Assembly (NCBI GenBank): GCA_002189035.1
Contig: NEEC01000007.1
Span: forward strand, 3,100,001-3,164,000
Direction of reading: 5' to 3'
Source of the DNA: Utricularia gibba
Lineage: Eukaryota; Streptophyta; Magnoliopsida; Lamiales; Lentibulariaceae
Length of the DNA stretch: 64,000 nt
Within the stretch, counting starts at the first letter, position 1, and each line of letters starts with the position of its first letter. This document shows, piece after piece, positions 12,060 to 29,453 of this stretch. The translations under genes were made by a program, and so were the position numbers. The notes beneath the pieces were generated by a model, which ran no database searches, was not told where the DNA came from, and saw only the letters and a program-made list of their open reading frames with translations.

Positions 12060-13990
12060 ATGGAATGATGGTTGTGGTTGGTGTTGTCGGCAGTGAGTCT
12101 CCTTCCAAGAAGATTGTGGTTCTTGTTGTTGTTACGTGTTGATGCTACTCCATATGTGTAGGAGGTGCAGCTTCTGGTTCACGTTTGGGAAGAAGGGTTG
12201 TGTTGAGATGGGTTGCCATGTGGCATCCCCCACCAAATTTGGGTGCACAGTAAATGCCCTCTTCATGACTCCAGAGTCCAGATGGTGGACGTGTGTTGGG
12301 CCGCTTGGGCCCATAAAGGGTTCATATCTTATCTCCTCACCCGGCTACCCCTTTTGCCCTTTCCTCTCCCTCACCACACGTACATCAGCGACAAAGAGAG
12401 GTCTAGAAACATCTCAAATCAAGAAAATAGATAAACTTTAAATAAAAACATCTAGAGTTTAGATCAGTATAAAAAAACTTAACTCTCAAGTTTTAAAATT
12501 ATATAAAAAAAAAAACACTTCAAGTTGTCAAAACTGTAAATGAATATTTAAACAGATTTTTCAATTTTTAAAGATTAAATAGGTTCATGATGTTGTGAAC
12601 TAATTCTTATTTCAAATTCAACAAAATTTTATGTTAAAGGTTTTTGAATTCACATCTAAAGTTCGATGAATAAAATGATATTTCATATTAGAGTTATATT
12701 GTGTCTACATTTCATATGATTCAAAGCAACAATAGTTATTTCGTATTCACGATTTAAAGTGAGATAGTTATGTCATATCTTATATGATATATCGTTATAA
12801 CGATGTTAGGATTGAAATAAATTAGATTTGACAACATAAGAGGTTAAATATGTAATTTAATTAATTCGGAGACAAACTATTTACAAAAATAGCAAGTTGA
12901 GTAACTTATAATATAATTTTGAAACTTGAAGTTTAAAATTGTAATTTAAATTGCCGCCAACAAACTACACTAGGAAGAAACTATATGCTAGATTAAATTT
13001 TCAAGTACGATTGGTCTATCATTCATCATTGAGATTATTAATGGAATCGTAGTCTGGTAGCATACCATGTTTAGCTGAAGAAGGATTAGAATACAAATAG
13101 TTTAACTTATTTGAATATATATAAATTAATTACTAGTTTTTTTATATGCAAAAAGGGAAGAGTGATGAGCGTGTGTTTGAATAAAATCGGGTTTATAAAA
13201 AAGCAGATTTATTGATATTTGTAGTAGAAAAGGGCTTCTCCCGACCCGACATTTGAGACTGTGGGTAGGGCACACCCTACATTCAATTCTGCAGGCCTGG
13301 TCTACTGTGTCAACGCTATTGCTGTCTCTGTGATAAGTGGGCCCACACAATTATCCTCTACGTCGCACCTCTCTGTTCCATATGTTGCCGCATCTTGGCA
13401 CGCCCAGCGTGTGCCTTGCCTTGCTCGTCTTTCCTCCGTTCTCGGGTTCTCTGGGCATCTTGTGCATAACTGCATCTGTAACTGCACTGCACTACCACCC
13501 CAAGTGGGAATCTCATGGGATGATGATGCGCGCGACATCCATCCATCCATCCTGATCCATCCATCCATGCATTCACGTTCTGTGGGGCCCACTAAGTCGG
13601 GAAAAAAAATGGCACGCAAGGCCCATGATAAATTAATTATTTAACTATTGAGGGTGTTTTGGCTAATGGCGGCAACAGTATCAGAATTGTACCATCTCAA
13701 AGTTGGTTGATTTAGAAATCTTGCCATGTGTAAGAAAATTGATCATATATACTAAATTTTTTAATTAAGTATATGAAAGAAAATGCACGAATGACTATGT
13801 AGCATTATTTCTTCATGTGGTGTCCATTATTTTATACTATTCTTTTTTTTTAAAAAAAAAGAATATAGAGTTTTCACCACTGGTAAATTTTTTATTGAGA
13901 GATTTAACGAAGGAACATGACATTAATTTGAGGTGGACCGATCGAGGAAGCTATTGTTCCAGAAAATAATAAAAAATAAAAATAAGAATG
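12060..13990. other. intergenic, no convincing gene
   Basis: Overlapping short frames exist on both strands at 12130-12440 and 13260-13640 but have no recognisable domain and mirror each other, as expected of GC-richer non-coding DNA. 12440-13250 and 13640-13990 are AT-rich. The stretch ends in the SAUR promoter. Confidence 0.55.
13536..13569. repeat. (ATCC)n simple repeat
   Basis: Repeated ATCC units interrupted once by a TG step (catccatccatccatcctg then atccatccatccatgc). No gene link seen; about 490 bases upstream of the SAUR start. Confidence 0.85.
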
Positions 13991-14002
13991 GGTGCACTTT
14001 AG

Positions 14003-14010
14003 TATATATA
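14003..14010 (+). promoter_or_regulatory. TATA box of the SAUR gene
   Basis: tatatata, 48 bases upstream of the chosen ATG at 14058, in a segment otherwise of mixed composition. A short leader is usual for SAUR genes. Confidence 0.6.
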
Positions 14011-14057
14011 CGACCGCTCCCCCCCAACCCTGTTTTCCATTCCATACATCCAATCCA

Positions 14058-14378
14058 ATGGCGATGAGGAGCAGGAAGCAGATGAGGGCGGCGCAGAGGG
14101 CGGTCGTCGGGGAGATCCTGCGGTGGTGCTCCGGCCTCGGGAGGAGGCAGATTTACGAGGAGCTGGATCGGGGGCTCCCAACGGACGTCCCGAAGCAGCA
14201 CTTCGTGGTGTACGTGGGGTCCAGCCGCAGCAGATACATCGTCCCCATCTCCCTCCTGTCCCGCCCGGAGTTCCAGGAGCTGCTCCGGCTGGCGGAGGAG
14301 GAGTTCGGGTTCGATCACCACTCCGGTCTGACCATTCCCTGCGACCAGCATGTGTTCGAGTCACTGATTCAGCTTTAG
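14058..14378 (+). CDS. SAUR: SAUR-family auxin-responsive protein
   Basis: A single uninterrupted exon of 106 codons, the normal size for this intronless plant-specific family. The core from about residue 40 onward carries the SAUR signature: LPTDVPKQHFVVYVGSS, then RYIVPISLLSRPEFQELLR, EEEFGFDHHSGLTIPC and a short C-terminal tail (FESLIQL). The N-terminus is basic (MAMRSRKQMRAAQR). The ATG at 14058 is chosen because the TATA box sits 48 bases upstream; the frame stays open to 13992, but that extension has no family resemblance. Family members are early auxin-induced proteins, several of which inhibit PP2C.D phosphatases and so activate plasma-membrane H+-ATPases to promote cell expansion. 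The coding sequence is much richer in GC than its surroundings. No lesion is seen. Confidence 0.92.
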   Translation: MAMRSRKQMRAAQRAVVGEILRWCSGLGRRQIYEELDRGLPTDVPKQHFVVYVGSSRSRYIVPISLLSRPEFQELLRLAEEEFGFDHHSGLTIPCDQHVFESLIQL

Positions 14379-16440
14379 CTTTAGCCCGCTCTTAATGGCG
14401 TTGACAGGGACTACGTGAAGGTGAAGGTTACCGACAGAGATTCTGGGATAAGACGGGTGGCTGCCGGCACACACAAAATGTAAGACAACTACATGTATGA
14501 GAAATAATTATCACGTCATCAACACTGCTAGACCTTGGGATCAATCAAAAACACCCATCACCATCAAACTATATCTAACAACCTCTCTTTCTCATTTAAA
14601 AATAATTTTATTATTAAATATAAATTGTAATGATCCATTTTATTAGTTTTGAATATTTAATTTTCAAGATTTTATGTTTTTTATTTTTTTTAAAAAAATC
14701 TCATGTAAAATTAAGAAAATATTTCCATTTAAATATATTTTCTCCGTCATACTCAATGTGAAATACTTTACAAAGTCATTAACCTTACATTCTACTTCTT
14801 TTAAATAGTACCTCGTCTTCCCACCATTGGACAATCCCGGGTTTCACTATGATACCAAATTTTACGATTTATTTTTTAATTGCATAATATTGTTCTCTTT
14901 GAGCATCAAACCCATATAGTTTTATCTTTTCTCATTTCATGAAAAAGATCTTATAAAAAATTAGGAAGTTCTCTATATTTAATCATGTATTTTTCTTCAT
15001 CTTAACCAATATGGGATATTTTCAAAGACCCCAGGTCTTACACAAATGATTTATATTTTCATAAATTTAAAAAAGATTAGAATTGCATCTTATTTCTTAA
15101 AAGCCGAAAATTGCAGTTTATAATTTTGGGAAAACACTTTTCAAAAAGGGATTAAATACTAAGAAGAAGTTGAATATGAAGAATTGTCAAATAAAAAGAA
15201 GGTCTAACATTTTTTGAACTATTTTAAAAAATTATTAATCATTTAAATTATTTTTCTTACTAGATCCAAGTAAAGCATGAGCCTAATAATATATATAATA
15301 ATCTTGTTGGATTTTTCCTAGTCGTGTCATTTCTGAAAAAATCATATCAACAGTTTAGAATTTGTGTTTTAATTTTTTAATGATATCATATTATTCATTA
15401 TTTTAATAATATGCATATATAGATCATTCTTTTAAGAGGTGCCAATATATTTTGGGAAGCCATTCATGATTCACATCTCTCGATTTTTTTTCATGGTATC
15501 ATATTATTATAATTTTAATAATATCATGTTCACACTTTTGACAAGACTTCTGCGATCGTAAAAATAATTGAAATTGAAAAAGAAAATAAACAAGTAAATT
15601 GTTTACGTAAAAAGAAAAGAAAAGAAAAGGGTAAGGGGTATCCAATGACCAAATTGAAATGAGATGACTACCACGTGATTTCGGATGAATCAATACTACA
15701 ATTTTCAACCACAAGGTTGAGTGAGATCTTTAAACCAAGGTTTTAAATTCAAAAAAAATTCTGAATGACGAATTCCGACCAAACGCTCGTTTTGTAATTT
15801 GAATGCGCGAGTCAAATTATGTTGAATACAATTAATTTTGAATTTATATTAATAAAATCAATTTAACAATATAAAACTGTTTTAGTGTAATGTACTGTTA
15901 TATTATTAAATTTAATAAAAAATATACAATAAAAAGTTTAACATATTAAACTATAGTTATATAATTTAATATTATAATATAAATATAATTTTTATGATAG
16001 ATAAAAACCGAATAGTATAATTTTCACATTTTTAAACCAAAGTTTTAAATTCAAAAAAATTTTGGATGATGGATTTCGACCAAAATATGGAATTGTGAAA
16101 AAATCTTGAGAGAATTTCGATCACTATTTTTAATTATAAATATGTGATTGTGTCCTATTTAGATGTTATATTAACACATTTATTGATTATTTATATGTAC
16201 TAATTAGTATCAAAAGATGATTTAAGAGAAACCTTAATACACTCAGTTTATATACAGTCCGTTTCGTAACTTGAGTTAAATATATTTTCTTGATCAATAC
16301 GAATGTTGAAAATAGAACCTAAATTTCAGATGAAATATTTTTTTTCGATCTTGATGAATACCACCGGTAAAACTGGGAGTTCCATCTGAATTTTCGCTTT
16401 AAACCTGTGGTAGGTCCAGACCGTGAAACGCCAATTTGGG
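14379..16440. other. AT-rich intergenic with a short direct repeat
   Basis: No gene recognised. A 53-base motif, aaaccaaggttttaaattc followed by aaaaaaattctg and gaattccgaccaaa, occurs at 15732-15784 and again, diverged, at 16033-16086 in the same orientation. The roughly 300 bases between are AT-rich. This could be the edges of a short mobile element. Confidence 0.5.
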
Positions 16441-16449
16441 GGTATTTTC

Positions 16450-16531
16450 TGGGCCTGAATGTGGGCTATTGTTCCAAACTTGGACCGAGCTGACTGAAGA
16501 TAGTCATATTGGGCCTGAGACAGCAGGCCCA
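16450..16531. promoter_or_regulatory. site II (TGGGCC/GGCCCA) cluster upstream of XRN
   Basis: Three TGGGCC-type motifs at 16450-16455, 16510-16515 (plus) and 16526-16531 (reverse). In plants such motifs bind TCP factors and are enriched in promoters of housekeeping genes for RNA and ribosome functions. They lie 460-540 bases upstream of the XRN start codon, so a 5' UTR intron is plausible between. Confidence 0.45.
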
Positions 16532-16990
16532 TTTGTGCAGTTCTGTCGGTTGTGTGATGATAACTGAAGTGATACCGGCGACAAAAGCAACGCTGGTCAA
16601 GAAGAGTCACCGTGAGGGTAGTGAGTGGGACTTGGCGATTGGAGCGGGCTGAGTTACGTGTGGCCGCCGGGGATTGGGTAGTGGGCAGTGGGGTATTTCC
16701 GCCGACTTACTTACGCAAAAAAGCGTCTTCAAAACCGCGTTGCTTTAGAAATGAAAAGAGAGAAGATAATCATTCGGGGGATTCTTCTTTTATGTGCTCG
16801 CTTGGAGCGAATGCAGCTGCTTTACTTTTCCTTTTCTCGAGGGCAGTACGGTTCGCTGAGAATACGGAACGTTTCTTGTGGGAAGGGGAATACGGAAGGT
16901 TGATATCTTGATCGGAGGTTTCTATAAATGGTACTCTGTGCACGGAAACAACACTCGTCTGACTGAGTTGTGATACCTTTTCAGGTGAGA

Positions 16991-22062
<5,072 letters not shown>

Positions 22063-23690
22063 ATACAAAATATTATTTATAAATCTTCTATACACTTTAT
22101 ATATTTTTTTCATTTCACTATCAAATTTCTCTTACTTCCTTGATATATTGTCTTATGCTGGACGTAATATTTATCTTCATTATTAAGTTTAACATACTTA
22201 CATTTACATTATTATTCCAAATTTTAATTTCCACTTCAACTTGCTCTTGCAAATTGATAGAGAAATTTGTAATTGCACTACTCATGGTATTTTCCAAATT
22301 GAAGTATTATTTCCAAGACCACACCATTATTATATTCACAAACATGCCATTGGAGCAAGTTCTCAAACAGTCAGAGTCCTTTGGATATTTGGAAACTTCG
22401 CAATGGAACTTAATATGACATTTCATTTCAACACTAAATTAAATTATACAGTTGTGCAGATTGTTCATTCAATTTCTTGTCAGTATTACCTATTTTTCTT
22501 CTCCTAAGTTTGTGTTGCCCTCAAAATGCACGTATCTAAACCATATTTAATAACATTGTAAAGCCTAATTGTTTATTACCTTTACTACTGATCATTATCT
22601 AAGTGCTCAAAATAAGGCATTTCACATCAATAATAATTTTTTGGATATGGGTATCTTGAAAAATCTATTTACAAGTAAGATAATCATTAAAATATGGGAT
22701 GAGTGACAAAAACTTGAATATGAGTATTCTCTAGAGGAAGCTCATTTATATGAATATATTGAGTAGATGGTTAGGATGATGATATTGTTATAAAAAATGT
22801 TGATATAGATTTTAATTATGTTATCAGTTTGCTTTAGATATTAAGTAATCAAAGGAATAAAGTCCTTCATGTTGATCATATCATTCTTCTTTTATGATAA
22901 CATTGTTGTTGTGTTACCATTTCATTGTTGGACAATAGTTTTTTTAAAACAATATGATTAGATCCTCTAATTTTTACTATCCAACTTTTCTCTCTTTTTT
23001 TTACAAATTTGATGGACAAAAAACAATTAAACCTAATGATTTGACCAAACCAATTTGATAAGAAACAGTTAATTAAAAACACTTATGAATAGCAAATACA
23101 AGTTAAAATCAACTAATAGAAATAATATTTGCTCGTTACATTTTGATATTTAATACATCTTTTTATTAATTAAAATATTCTAATTTTCAATCAGGATTTC
23201 ACAAGTCATACCCCATGATTTGAATGAACCGATTGGATCATAGAACATCCATTAAAAACATAATTTTTTGTAGCTAGTAGGCTAGTATGAACAAAGAGAA
23301 TTTTTTAAAGTATAATCTAATTAAATCAAATGTATAATTTGAAATAAAATAATATTCCTCTTTACATTTACTTTTGATGTGAAGCTCATGGCCCTTTGAA
23401 ATTGTTTCTAAAATACCAAATTAATAGAAGACAAATGAAACAGAAAGTGGAGTAACGGTGAAATGTGATTGCTTATCTCACGAATCCGGTGGCCCCCTCA
23501 AATAAATACACTCTGCTCCAGTCTTAATCCGCGTAGCCTCTGGAGTTACGTTATCTTCTTTCTTAATGGGTTTCTTTAAACCTGAACTTTGACTTTCTTT
23601 TGCGGGTGATTGCAATGTTTTGAAACCCAAGCCATGCGGCTGTTTTCCTGTTGCTTCATGAAACTCTACGGTCCACCCGTCGTGGACGAT
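22063..23690. other. AT-rich intergenic, no gene seen
   Basis: No recognisable domain or structured repeat. The stretch from 23450 to 23690 becomes GC-richer and should contain the promoter and transcription start of the HVA22-like gene; a GCG trinucleotide run lies at 23705-23720 in the leader. Confidence 0.5.
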
Positions 23691-24168
23691 TAACTGTCTT
23701 ACGGCTGCGGCGGCGGCGGCGATTGACGGCGTCTCGCTCCTACGGCTGCTACCGCAGTTAAATCTCTACTACGACTTCGGGATTGGTTTCGGTTGCGTGA
23801 GGCGTTTGTTTGTCTTGGAGACGAGCGAGCGCTTACTTCATTTTCTCCTTCTCTGATTTTTTTTTTTTTCCGGTCGCAACTCACGGTGTGGAGTTTGGAA
23901 GTGCGGTTCTATCGTCTCTTCGTTTTGTTTGTATGCTCGGTGGTTTCAGTTGCGAAAATTCGGGCTTTGGTGTTGTTGTGGTTGTGTACTCGGTGGATAT
24001 TGCTCGTGTTGCTTATTTCGCTTATTTCGCTTACATTTTGCTCTCAAATATATGTTTTTATGTGATCGAAATGTGTTTTCGTTGTGATGTTATTTCTTTT
24101 TTGGTACATTTCGTGATTGAGTAGCCTCCTGGCCTTAATTGCTGCATGTTTTTTTTTTTATAGGGTTC

Positions 24169-25621
24169 ATGATGATTGGATCTTTCATCGCAAAGGGGCT
24201 TCTGTATGTGCCATGCTTTCAGATATTGATTATTTTGACTGGCTAAGTTGCACAAAGAATTTTGATGTTGGAATAGAAGATCAGATTTCGCTGAATTACA
24301 TATTAAAACCGGATTGATGTTCCTTTTTTTGAAAATAGAAAATAAAAGTTGTGTTGATGCTGTCTTTGTATTTACGTGACTGATGAGCTCTCTTTTGTCT
24401 CTATCTTTTTACAGGCTCATCTTTGGCTATGCTTATCCAGCTTATCAGTGTTACAAGACAGTTGAATTGAATAGACCTGATGTCAATGAACTTCGTTTTT
24501 GGTGTCAATACTGGTGATCATTATATCCCCTGTAGATTTCATTGAATGCTAGATCTAACTTGGGTTGCCGGGGTGAGCTTGTTGCTACAATTCTCACAAA
24601 AAAGATGTCTTTGACAAATCAGAGAATTGATGGTGGATTCTTGCTCAAAATATAGAAGAAAACACTTGGAGCTAACCATTTATTCAACTTTCAGGATCCT
24701 TGTGGTTGGGCTGACGGTTCTTGAGAGAATAGTTGATGCTTTCATTAGCTGGTAAATGTGATTCTCTTTCATAGAGAGTACTCCTCTCTTTTGAGCATGT
24801 TCAATTTGACTCCCACCTTCTATAACATTTCTGTACAGGGTTCCCATGTATGGTGAAGCCAAATTGGCCTTCTTCATATACTTGTGGTTTCCAAAAACTA
24901 AGGTCTGTCATGACCTCGCTTTGGAACTGTTCCTAAAATGTTTGCTCTGCCTTCGCTGACCATTATATGACTCTAGGGAACGTCGTATATCTATGATTCA
25001 TTCGTCAGACCTTACCTTGCAAGGCATGAGGCAGAAATTGATCGGCATTTGTTAGAACTGCAAACGAGAGTGGGAGATTTGGTCATTGGTAACTATCTGA
25101 AGGTTGCTGTTTATGGTCAAACTAGAGTGTCCGACATTTTAAAGTACATCGTCTCACAATCAACCCAGGTATGTTCTTCTGTTGTGTTTGCAAAACACCC
25201 TAACTTGTTGATCGATGATTTTTAGCATCGAGTAACCTTGCTCCACTATTTCGCATTTATTCTGCAAATGCATCAGATGACTCGATTAGGAAATGAAGAT
25301 TGACACAAACTTCCTTAGCTCATTACTTTTGAAATGCAGCCACTGAATCAAGGAACAAGAGCCAAAACACCAGCGGTATCAGAATCAGAATCCTCAGCCC
25401 ATACTTCTAACTCTTCTAGGGAACAACCAGAGAGGACTGCAGAACAACAAGAACTCGTTGCAAATTCCAAACCAGAAGTTTCAGAGAGTAGTAGAGTTTC
25501 GGGTTCTAGTGGTGAACAAGCCTCCCCTGTAGATTTAGAAAAACCATCATCTCATTTTATCGTCCAGGAGGAAGCTTTACAGGCAAAGCTTAGGCAAAGA
25601 AGGGTAAACTCTGGTCGTTGA
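24169..25621 (+). CDS. HVA22: HVA22/REEP-type (TB2/DP1 domain) protein
   Basis: Six exons: 24169-24203, 24415-24513, 24695-24751, 24839-24902, 24977-25168, 25340-25621. Together they give 729 bases, 242 aa, all junctions GT/AG and in phase. Protein order: MMIGSFIAKGLL, then the TB2/DP1/HVA22 domain (FGYAYPAYQCYKTVELNRP, LRFWCQYWILVVGLTVLE, DAFISWVPMYGEAKLAFFIY, LWFPKTKGTSYIYDSFVRP), a helical stretch with YGQTRVSDILKY, and a Ser/Glu/Gln-rich acidic tail from about residue 150. Family proteins are ER membrane hairpin proteins that shape tubules and act in ABA or stress responses and ER-phagy. This tail and length match the longer HVA22 h/i-like subgroup. A second ATG directly follows the first. 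The 5' leader (about 23690-24168) carries an intron ending at the polypyrimidine tract just before the ATG. Confidence 0.93.
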
Positions 25622-25639
25622 ATAAGCAAAACTGGATAT

Positions 25640-26960
25640 GCATAGATTATTGTCACAAAACGCACATCCAAGACAAAGATGGAACAAAGACAACAGCTGC
25701 ACATGGGTGAGGTGAAGAAAAGACAGCCGATCAAATGCTGAAAAGTACTTCAGCACATGGGGACATTGTGTACGCAAGAAGGTCAAGACAACCATCAAAG
25801 ACTTCATACATTAAAGACTTTTCTTTGTATTATAGTTTAGTTTTTCAGAACCTTTTAGTTTCTATGTTTTCTCTTGGAGTTAGTAAACTCCAAAGAGATG
25901 AAGTCAGTGACACATCAACTCCAAGGGGAGCTTCATGACTGCTCTTGAAAGTTTTCCAGCTATTTCTACTTCTATCTAACTTTCAAATTCTGTGTTTTAT
26001 ATCTTAGTATTAGAGCTAATGGACGAAATCAAGAAATACTGGTCAATATGATGACTGACTTCAAAAAGGATGTTCTTGCGGATCTCAAAAACTAATTGAA
26101 TGCTAGGCTATCAGAACTAGAAATCCGAGTGGAAAAGGTAGAATCGATGGCTGAGAGTTCAAGAAAAACACCAAAACAAGGAAAGAGAAGCAAGTTTGCA
26201 TGACAAACTTGGTATGGGAAATCTCAAATTCGAAGTTCCAAGATACGATGGGGCCTCAACCAATTACGTTGGCTCAATCAATGTGATCATGCCTTCGAAT
26301 ATCACAACACCAGAGAAGAAAATAAATTCCAAGTCATTGCAACTCAACTGAAAGGTGTAGCACAAGACTGGTTCATTTGGTTGAAGCAGAATTACCCAAA
26401 TATTATTTGGTCAGACTTTAAGACCTAATACAATCTGCAATTTGGACCACGGAACTGTCTCTCTAAAATGGCAAGATTGGCGAAATTACAGATGGGAAGT
26501 GACTTGGAAGACTACCATACTCAATTTTTAGTAGTGGCCATCACGGTGAAGGATCTTATATTTGAAAATGAAATGCAGATTTATTAAAGTGGGTTACTAG
26601 AAGAATTGACTAATCACGTTTCCTTACAACACCCAATTAGCATGATGGATGCCATGAGCTTGGGATTGATGCTTCATAAGGAGGGAAGGGGAGGCCCTAG
26701 ATTGAAGAACTCCATATCACTAAATCAGGATGCATGAAGAGTCTATTATTAAAATAGTCTTCGAAACAACTAACTGCATTATGAGTTCTAAGTTATGCCT
26801 TTTGGCTTAACTAACCCACTAATTATGTTTCAGAGCTTGATGAACTCGGTCTTTCAACCCTACTTGCGAAAATTTGTGTTTGTGTTTTTTGATGACACCT
26901 TAATCTATAGCATAATAATGGAAGATCATATGAGACATTTGCAACTCATTTTTCAATTCC
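25640..26960 (+). mobile_element. internally deleted Ty3/gypsy element (LTR, gag, RT scrap)
   Basis: Bases about 25640-26004 look like an LTR; a Met-tRNA-type primer site (agtattagagc) follows at 26006. A gypsy gag comes next, in pieces (FEVPRYDGAST near 26235, then IATQLKGVAQDWFIWLKQNY and LAKLQMGSDLEDYHTQF to about 26570). It joins directly to an RT block, MPFGLTNPLIMFQSLMNSVF at 26795, with FFDD near 26890. Protease and most of RT are gone, so the copy is a deletion derivative. Its LTR-like segment (25832-26010) recurs at 55800-56035. It is wedged between the 3' ends of the HVA22-like and histidine kinase genes. Confidence 0.8.
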
Positions 26961-26964
26961 TGTT

Positions 26965-29453
26965 TTACTTCCTTTTTTTTTCATCTAGCATAGAGAGAAG
27001 GGCCTCCTTTGTCAATGGTTTAGTGAGATAGCCATCGGCTCCAGCTTGAATCATCTTATCTATTGCACTCCCTGCATGATGAGCAGTCAATGCCAAAATT
27101 GGTGTATGAGCACCATAGGTTTCTTCTAATTTTCTTATCCTCTTTGTTGTTTCAATCCCATTCATTCCTTCCATCTGCATTTCATTATATTGAATCACCG
27201 ATCAGTAGCACACCAGGTAAAATATTATAAATAAAATAGTGATGGTTTCGTGTTATGTGTAGGTACCTCACAGTCCATTAGGATGCAGCTGAAAGGGACA
27301 TAAGTACACAATCCACCTTTGAGCATTGAAGAAACAAGTGCACAAGCCATTTCCCCACTTTCACATACAATTGTGCTGCCACCAAGCTTTTCAACAGTTG
27401 ATTTGGCTAACATTCTCCCAACGGCATTGTCATCAGCAACCAAGAATTTCTTCCCCTTCAGTGGGTTCATGTCATTAGCAACCTCAACTTCTTGTGTATC
27501 AACATTTTTGCTGCGTATTGTTTGAGAGGATTTGCCAACGTCTAACCTCTCACCCCTTCCCGTTGGAATCCCTCCAAATTCCTGCAAAAGACCAATTGCT
27601 TGATACAAGCGGGATCCATGAAGTGGTTTGGATATGACCAAATCAGACGGAGGCAATTTACCATCATTGATGCTGGGAAAAACATTGTCACTATTGCCTG
27701 TTATGTCACACCAGATGACTCTGCTGCACCAATCTTCAGGCAATCTTCAGGTAAGTCTCTTCTGAAATCAGCTAGAGTCATGTTTATGTCATGGAATTGC
27801 CCCATCCGTTTATCAATCACAATTAATATGAATTTTATCTTCCTCCAAGGTGAAGAATCAACGAATGCTCTGTCAGCAGCACCCAAGGGAGCTTCTACTG
27901 ACCTTTTCCATGAGGTAGCAAACACATCGCTCCTTGATTTGCTTGAACTGCCACTACTGGAAAGAGCAATTCCTTGCTTGATATTTTTCAGTATTTCAAA
28001 GAACTGATCACAGTTCACTGCATCTTGGACATTTATTTCTAGTCTCCGCATGAAGTTTACCAGCAGTGCGCTCCTTTTTTTTGTTCTGGATGAAGAGTAT
28101 TACTCGAGACCTTTCTCCTTTGCTATAATAGTTTTGAATGAGACATCTCCTGCTCCAGAAATAGGTAGAGTTGTATCCTCTATCTAATGTTGCTATTGAG
28201 CTGTGTGCTACTTCTGCCTCCATGAGTACACTAAATCTAATGCAGGTGCCATTTCCTCCACCTTCTATGTCAACGACCTCTATCTCTCCTCCCATTAAAC
28301 GAACCTGAATTCAAATCATACAGGGTTAGTGAGGCTTTTTATTAGTAGAAATTCTTGGTGTGCACCGATATGGCTAATTTGAAAGTGCATTTTAAATGCA
28401 GCATACCAGGGACTGAACGATTCCCAACCCAAGACCGGTGCCTTCTTGGCCTGTTTCTGACTCCTCGACTTGCACATAGTTTTCAAACACCATCTGTCTT
28501 CTCTCTTTGGGTATTCCGGTTCCTGTGTCGCTCACTTCAAACCAATACTCCAGCAAATTCGGATGTCTTTGAACCACCTTTGGATCATTATGCTGGTTTC
28601 TATCTCTCTGGGTTTGAACAGAGGGAGTGAGCTGGTTCTTGATTCTGTTTCATCTACTGCATTTATCCCGTAGTCAATCCTTGGTTTTCTAGCCCATCCT
28701 CTAACTGTGACATGCCCCTCTAAAGTGAATTTCACAGCATTGCTCAGTAAGTTTCCCAGGATTTGCTTTAGTTTGCGGCTATCTCCTTTGACGTGAGAGA
28801 GTTTGAGAAGAGAACCATCACCAGGATCTAGAATCACATCAATTCCTTCATGCCCATGGGGTGATAAAAATCAACCACGTCTTCTAGTAGTTCTTCCAAG
28901 GAAAACCTCTCCTCCACTAGCTGCATTTTCCCAGCTTCGATCCTACTGCTATCAAGAACAGATTTCAGTATTCCTGCATAATGAGCCACAATCACTTAAA
29001 CCGAAAATATGAGTTGAGATAAAGCAATCAACAACAGATGATAGACAGATAGTTAACCTGAAAGATCGCTGATGCAAGCTTCCATCAACTTGAGGTTGGC
29101 ATCTGTATCTGACCTGGAATAGGTACTCTGATACAATTGATGACGACAGAGCTCTGTTATACCATTCAGCGCTGTCAAGGAGGCGTGGATGTCATGGCTT
29201 GCTCTAGCAAAAGCAAGGCTCTTGTTCATGCTCTTCTTCTCGGATTGTTGAGTAGCTTCCATTTGTTTTATCAGAGCACTGCACAAAAGCTTCTCCCTTT
29301 TGGAAGCCCGAATTATGAAATGAAGTAATGTGCATAGAATCAGCACCACGAAGCCTGTGCCCAAGACCAGCAGCACGAGTCCCAGTTTGATGCCGCCGAA
29401 CAGCTTGGATAAAGATCTTCTTCTGTTTGGAACACCTGCTGCAAGTACCTGCA
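26965..29453 (-). pseudogene. CKI1: CKI1-like hybrid histidine kinase, sensor domain missing, frameshifted
   Basis: Exons on the minus strand: 29453-29058, 28973-28407, 28304-27267, 27174-26965. Order: one membrane helix (LVLLVLGTGFVVLILC), a linker with MEATQQSEKKSMNKS, H box FARASHDIHASL (phospho-His), N box NLLSNAVKF, G1 DTGTGIP, G2 GTGLGLGIVQSL, then a receiver domain with VADDNAV, phospho-acceptor Asp in CILMDCE and the lysine in LTKPL. This linker and H box are those of CKI1, an Arabidopsis female-gametophyte kinase that signals through phosphotransfer proteins. Lesions: one missing base near 28847, a frame change near 28615, a frame change at the A8/T8 run near 28075, and an 11-bp tandem duplication at 27730-27751. 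The roughly 350-residue extracellular domain is not found upstream. All catalytic motifs persist, so inactivation, if real, is recent. Confidence 0.82.

Noticed and set aside
12130-12441. Overlapping open frames as genes
   Set aside because: Frames on both strands overlap completely, lack domains and have no supporting splice or promoter context.
13261-13644. 127-codon plus frame and 105-codon minus frame as genes
   Set aside because: They are mirror frames in a GC-richer patch including an ATCC repeat; composition explains them.
13992-14057. Earlier in-frame start for the SAUR protein
   Set aside because: It would place the TATA box inside the coding sequence and adds residues unlike the family.
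13923-14364. Minus-strand frames across the SAUR gene
   Set aside because: Antisense shadows of a GC-rich coding exon.
16326-16610. 94-codon minus frame upstream of XRN
   Set aside because: No domain; it overlaps the site II promoter cluster and is better explained as promoter sequence.
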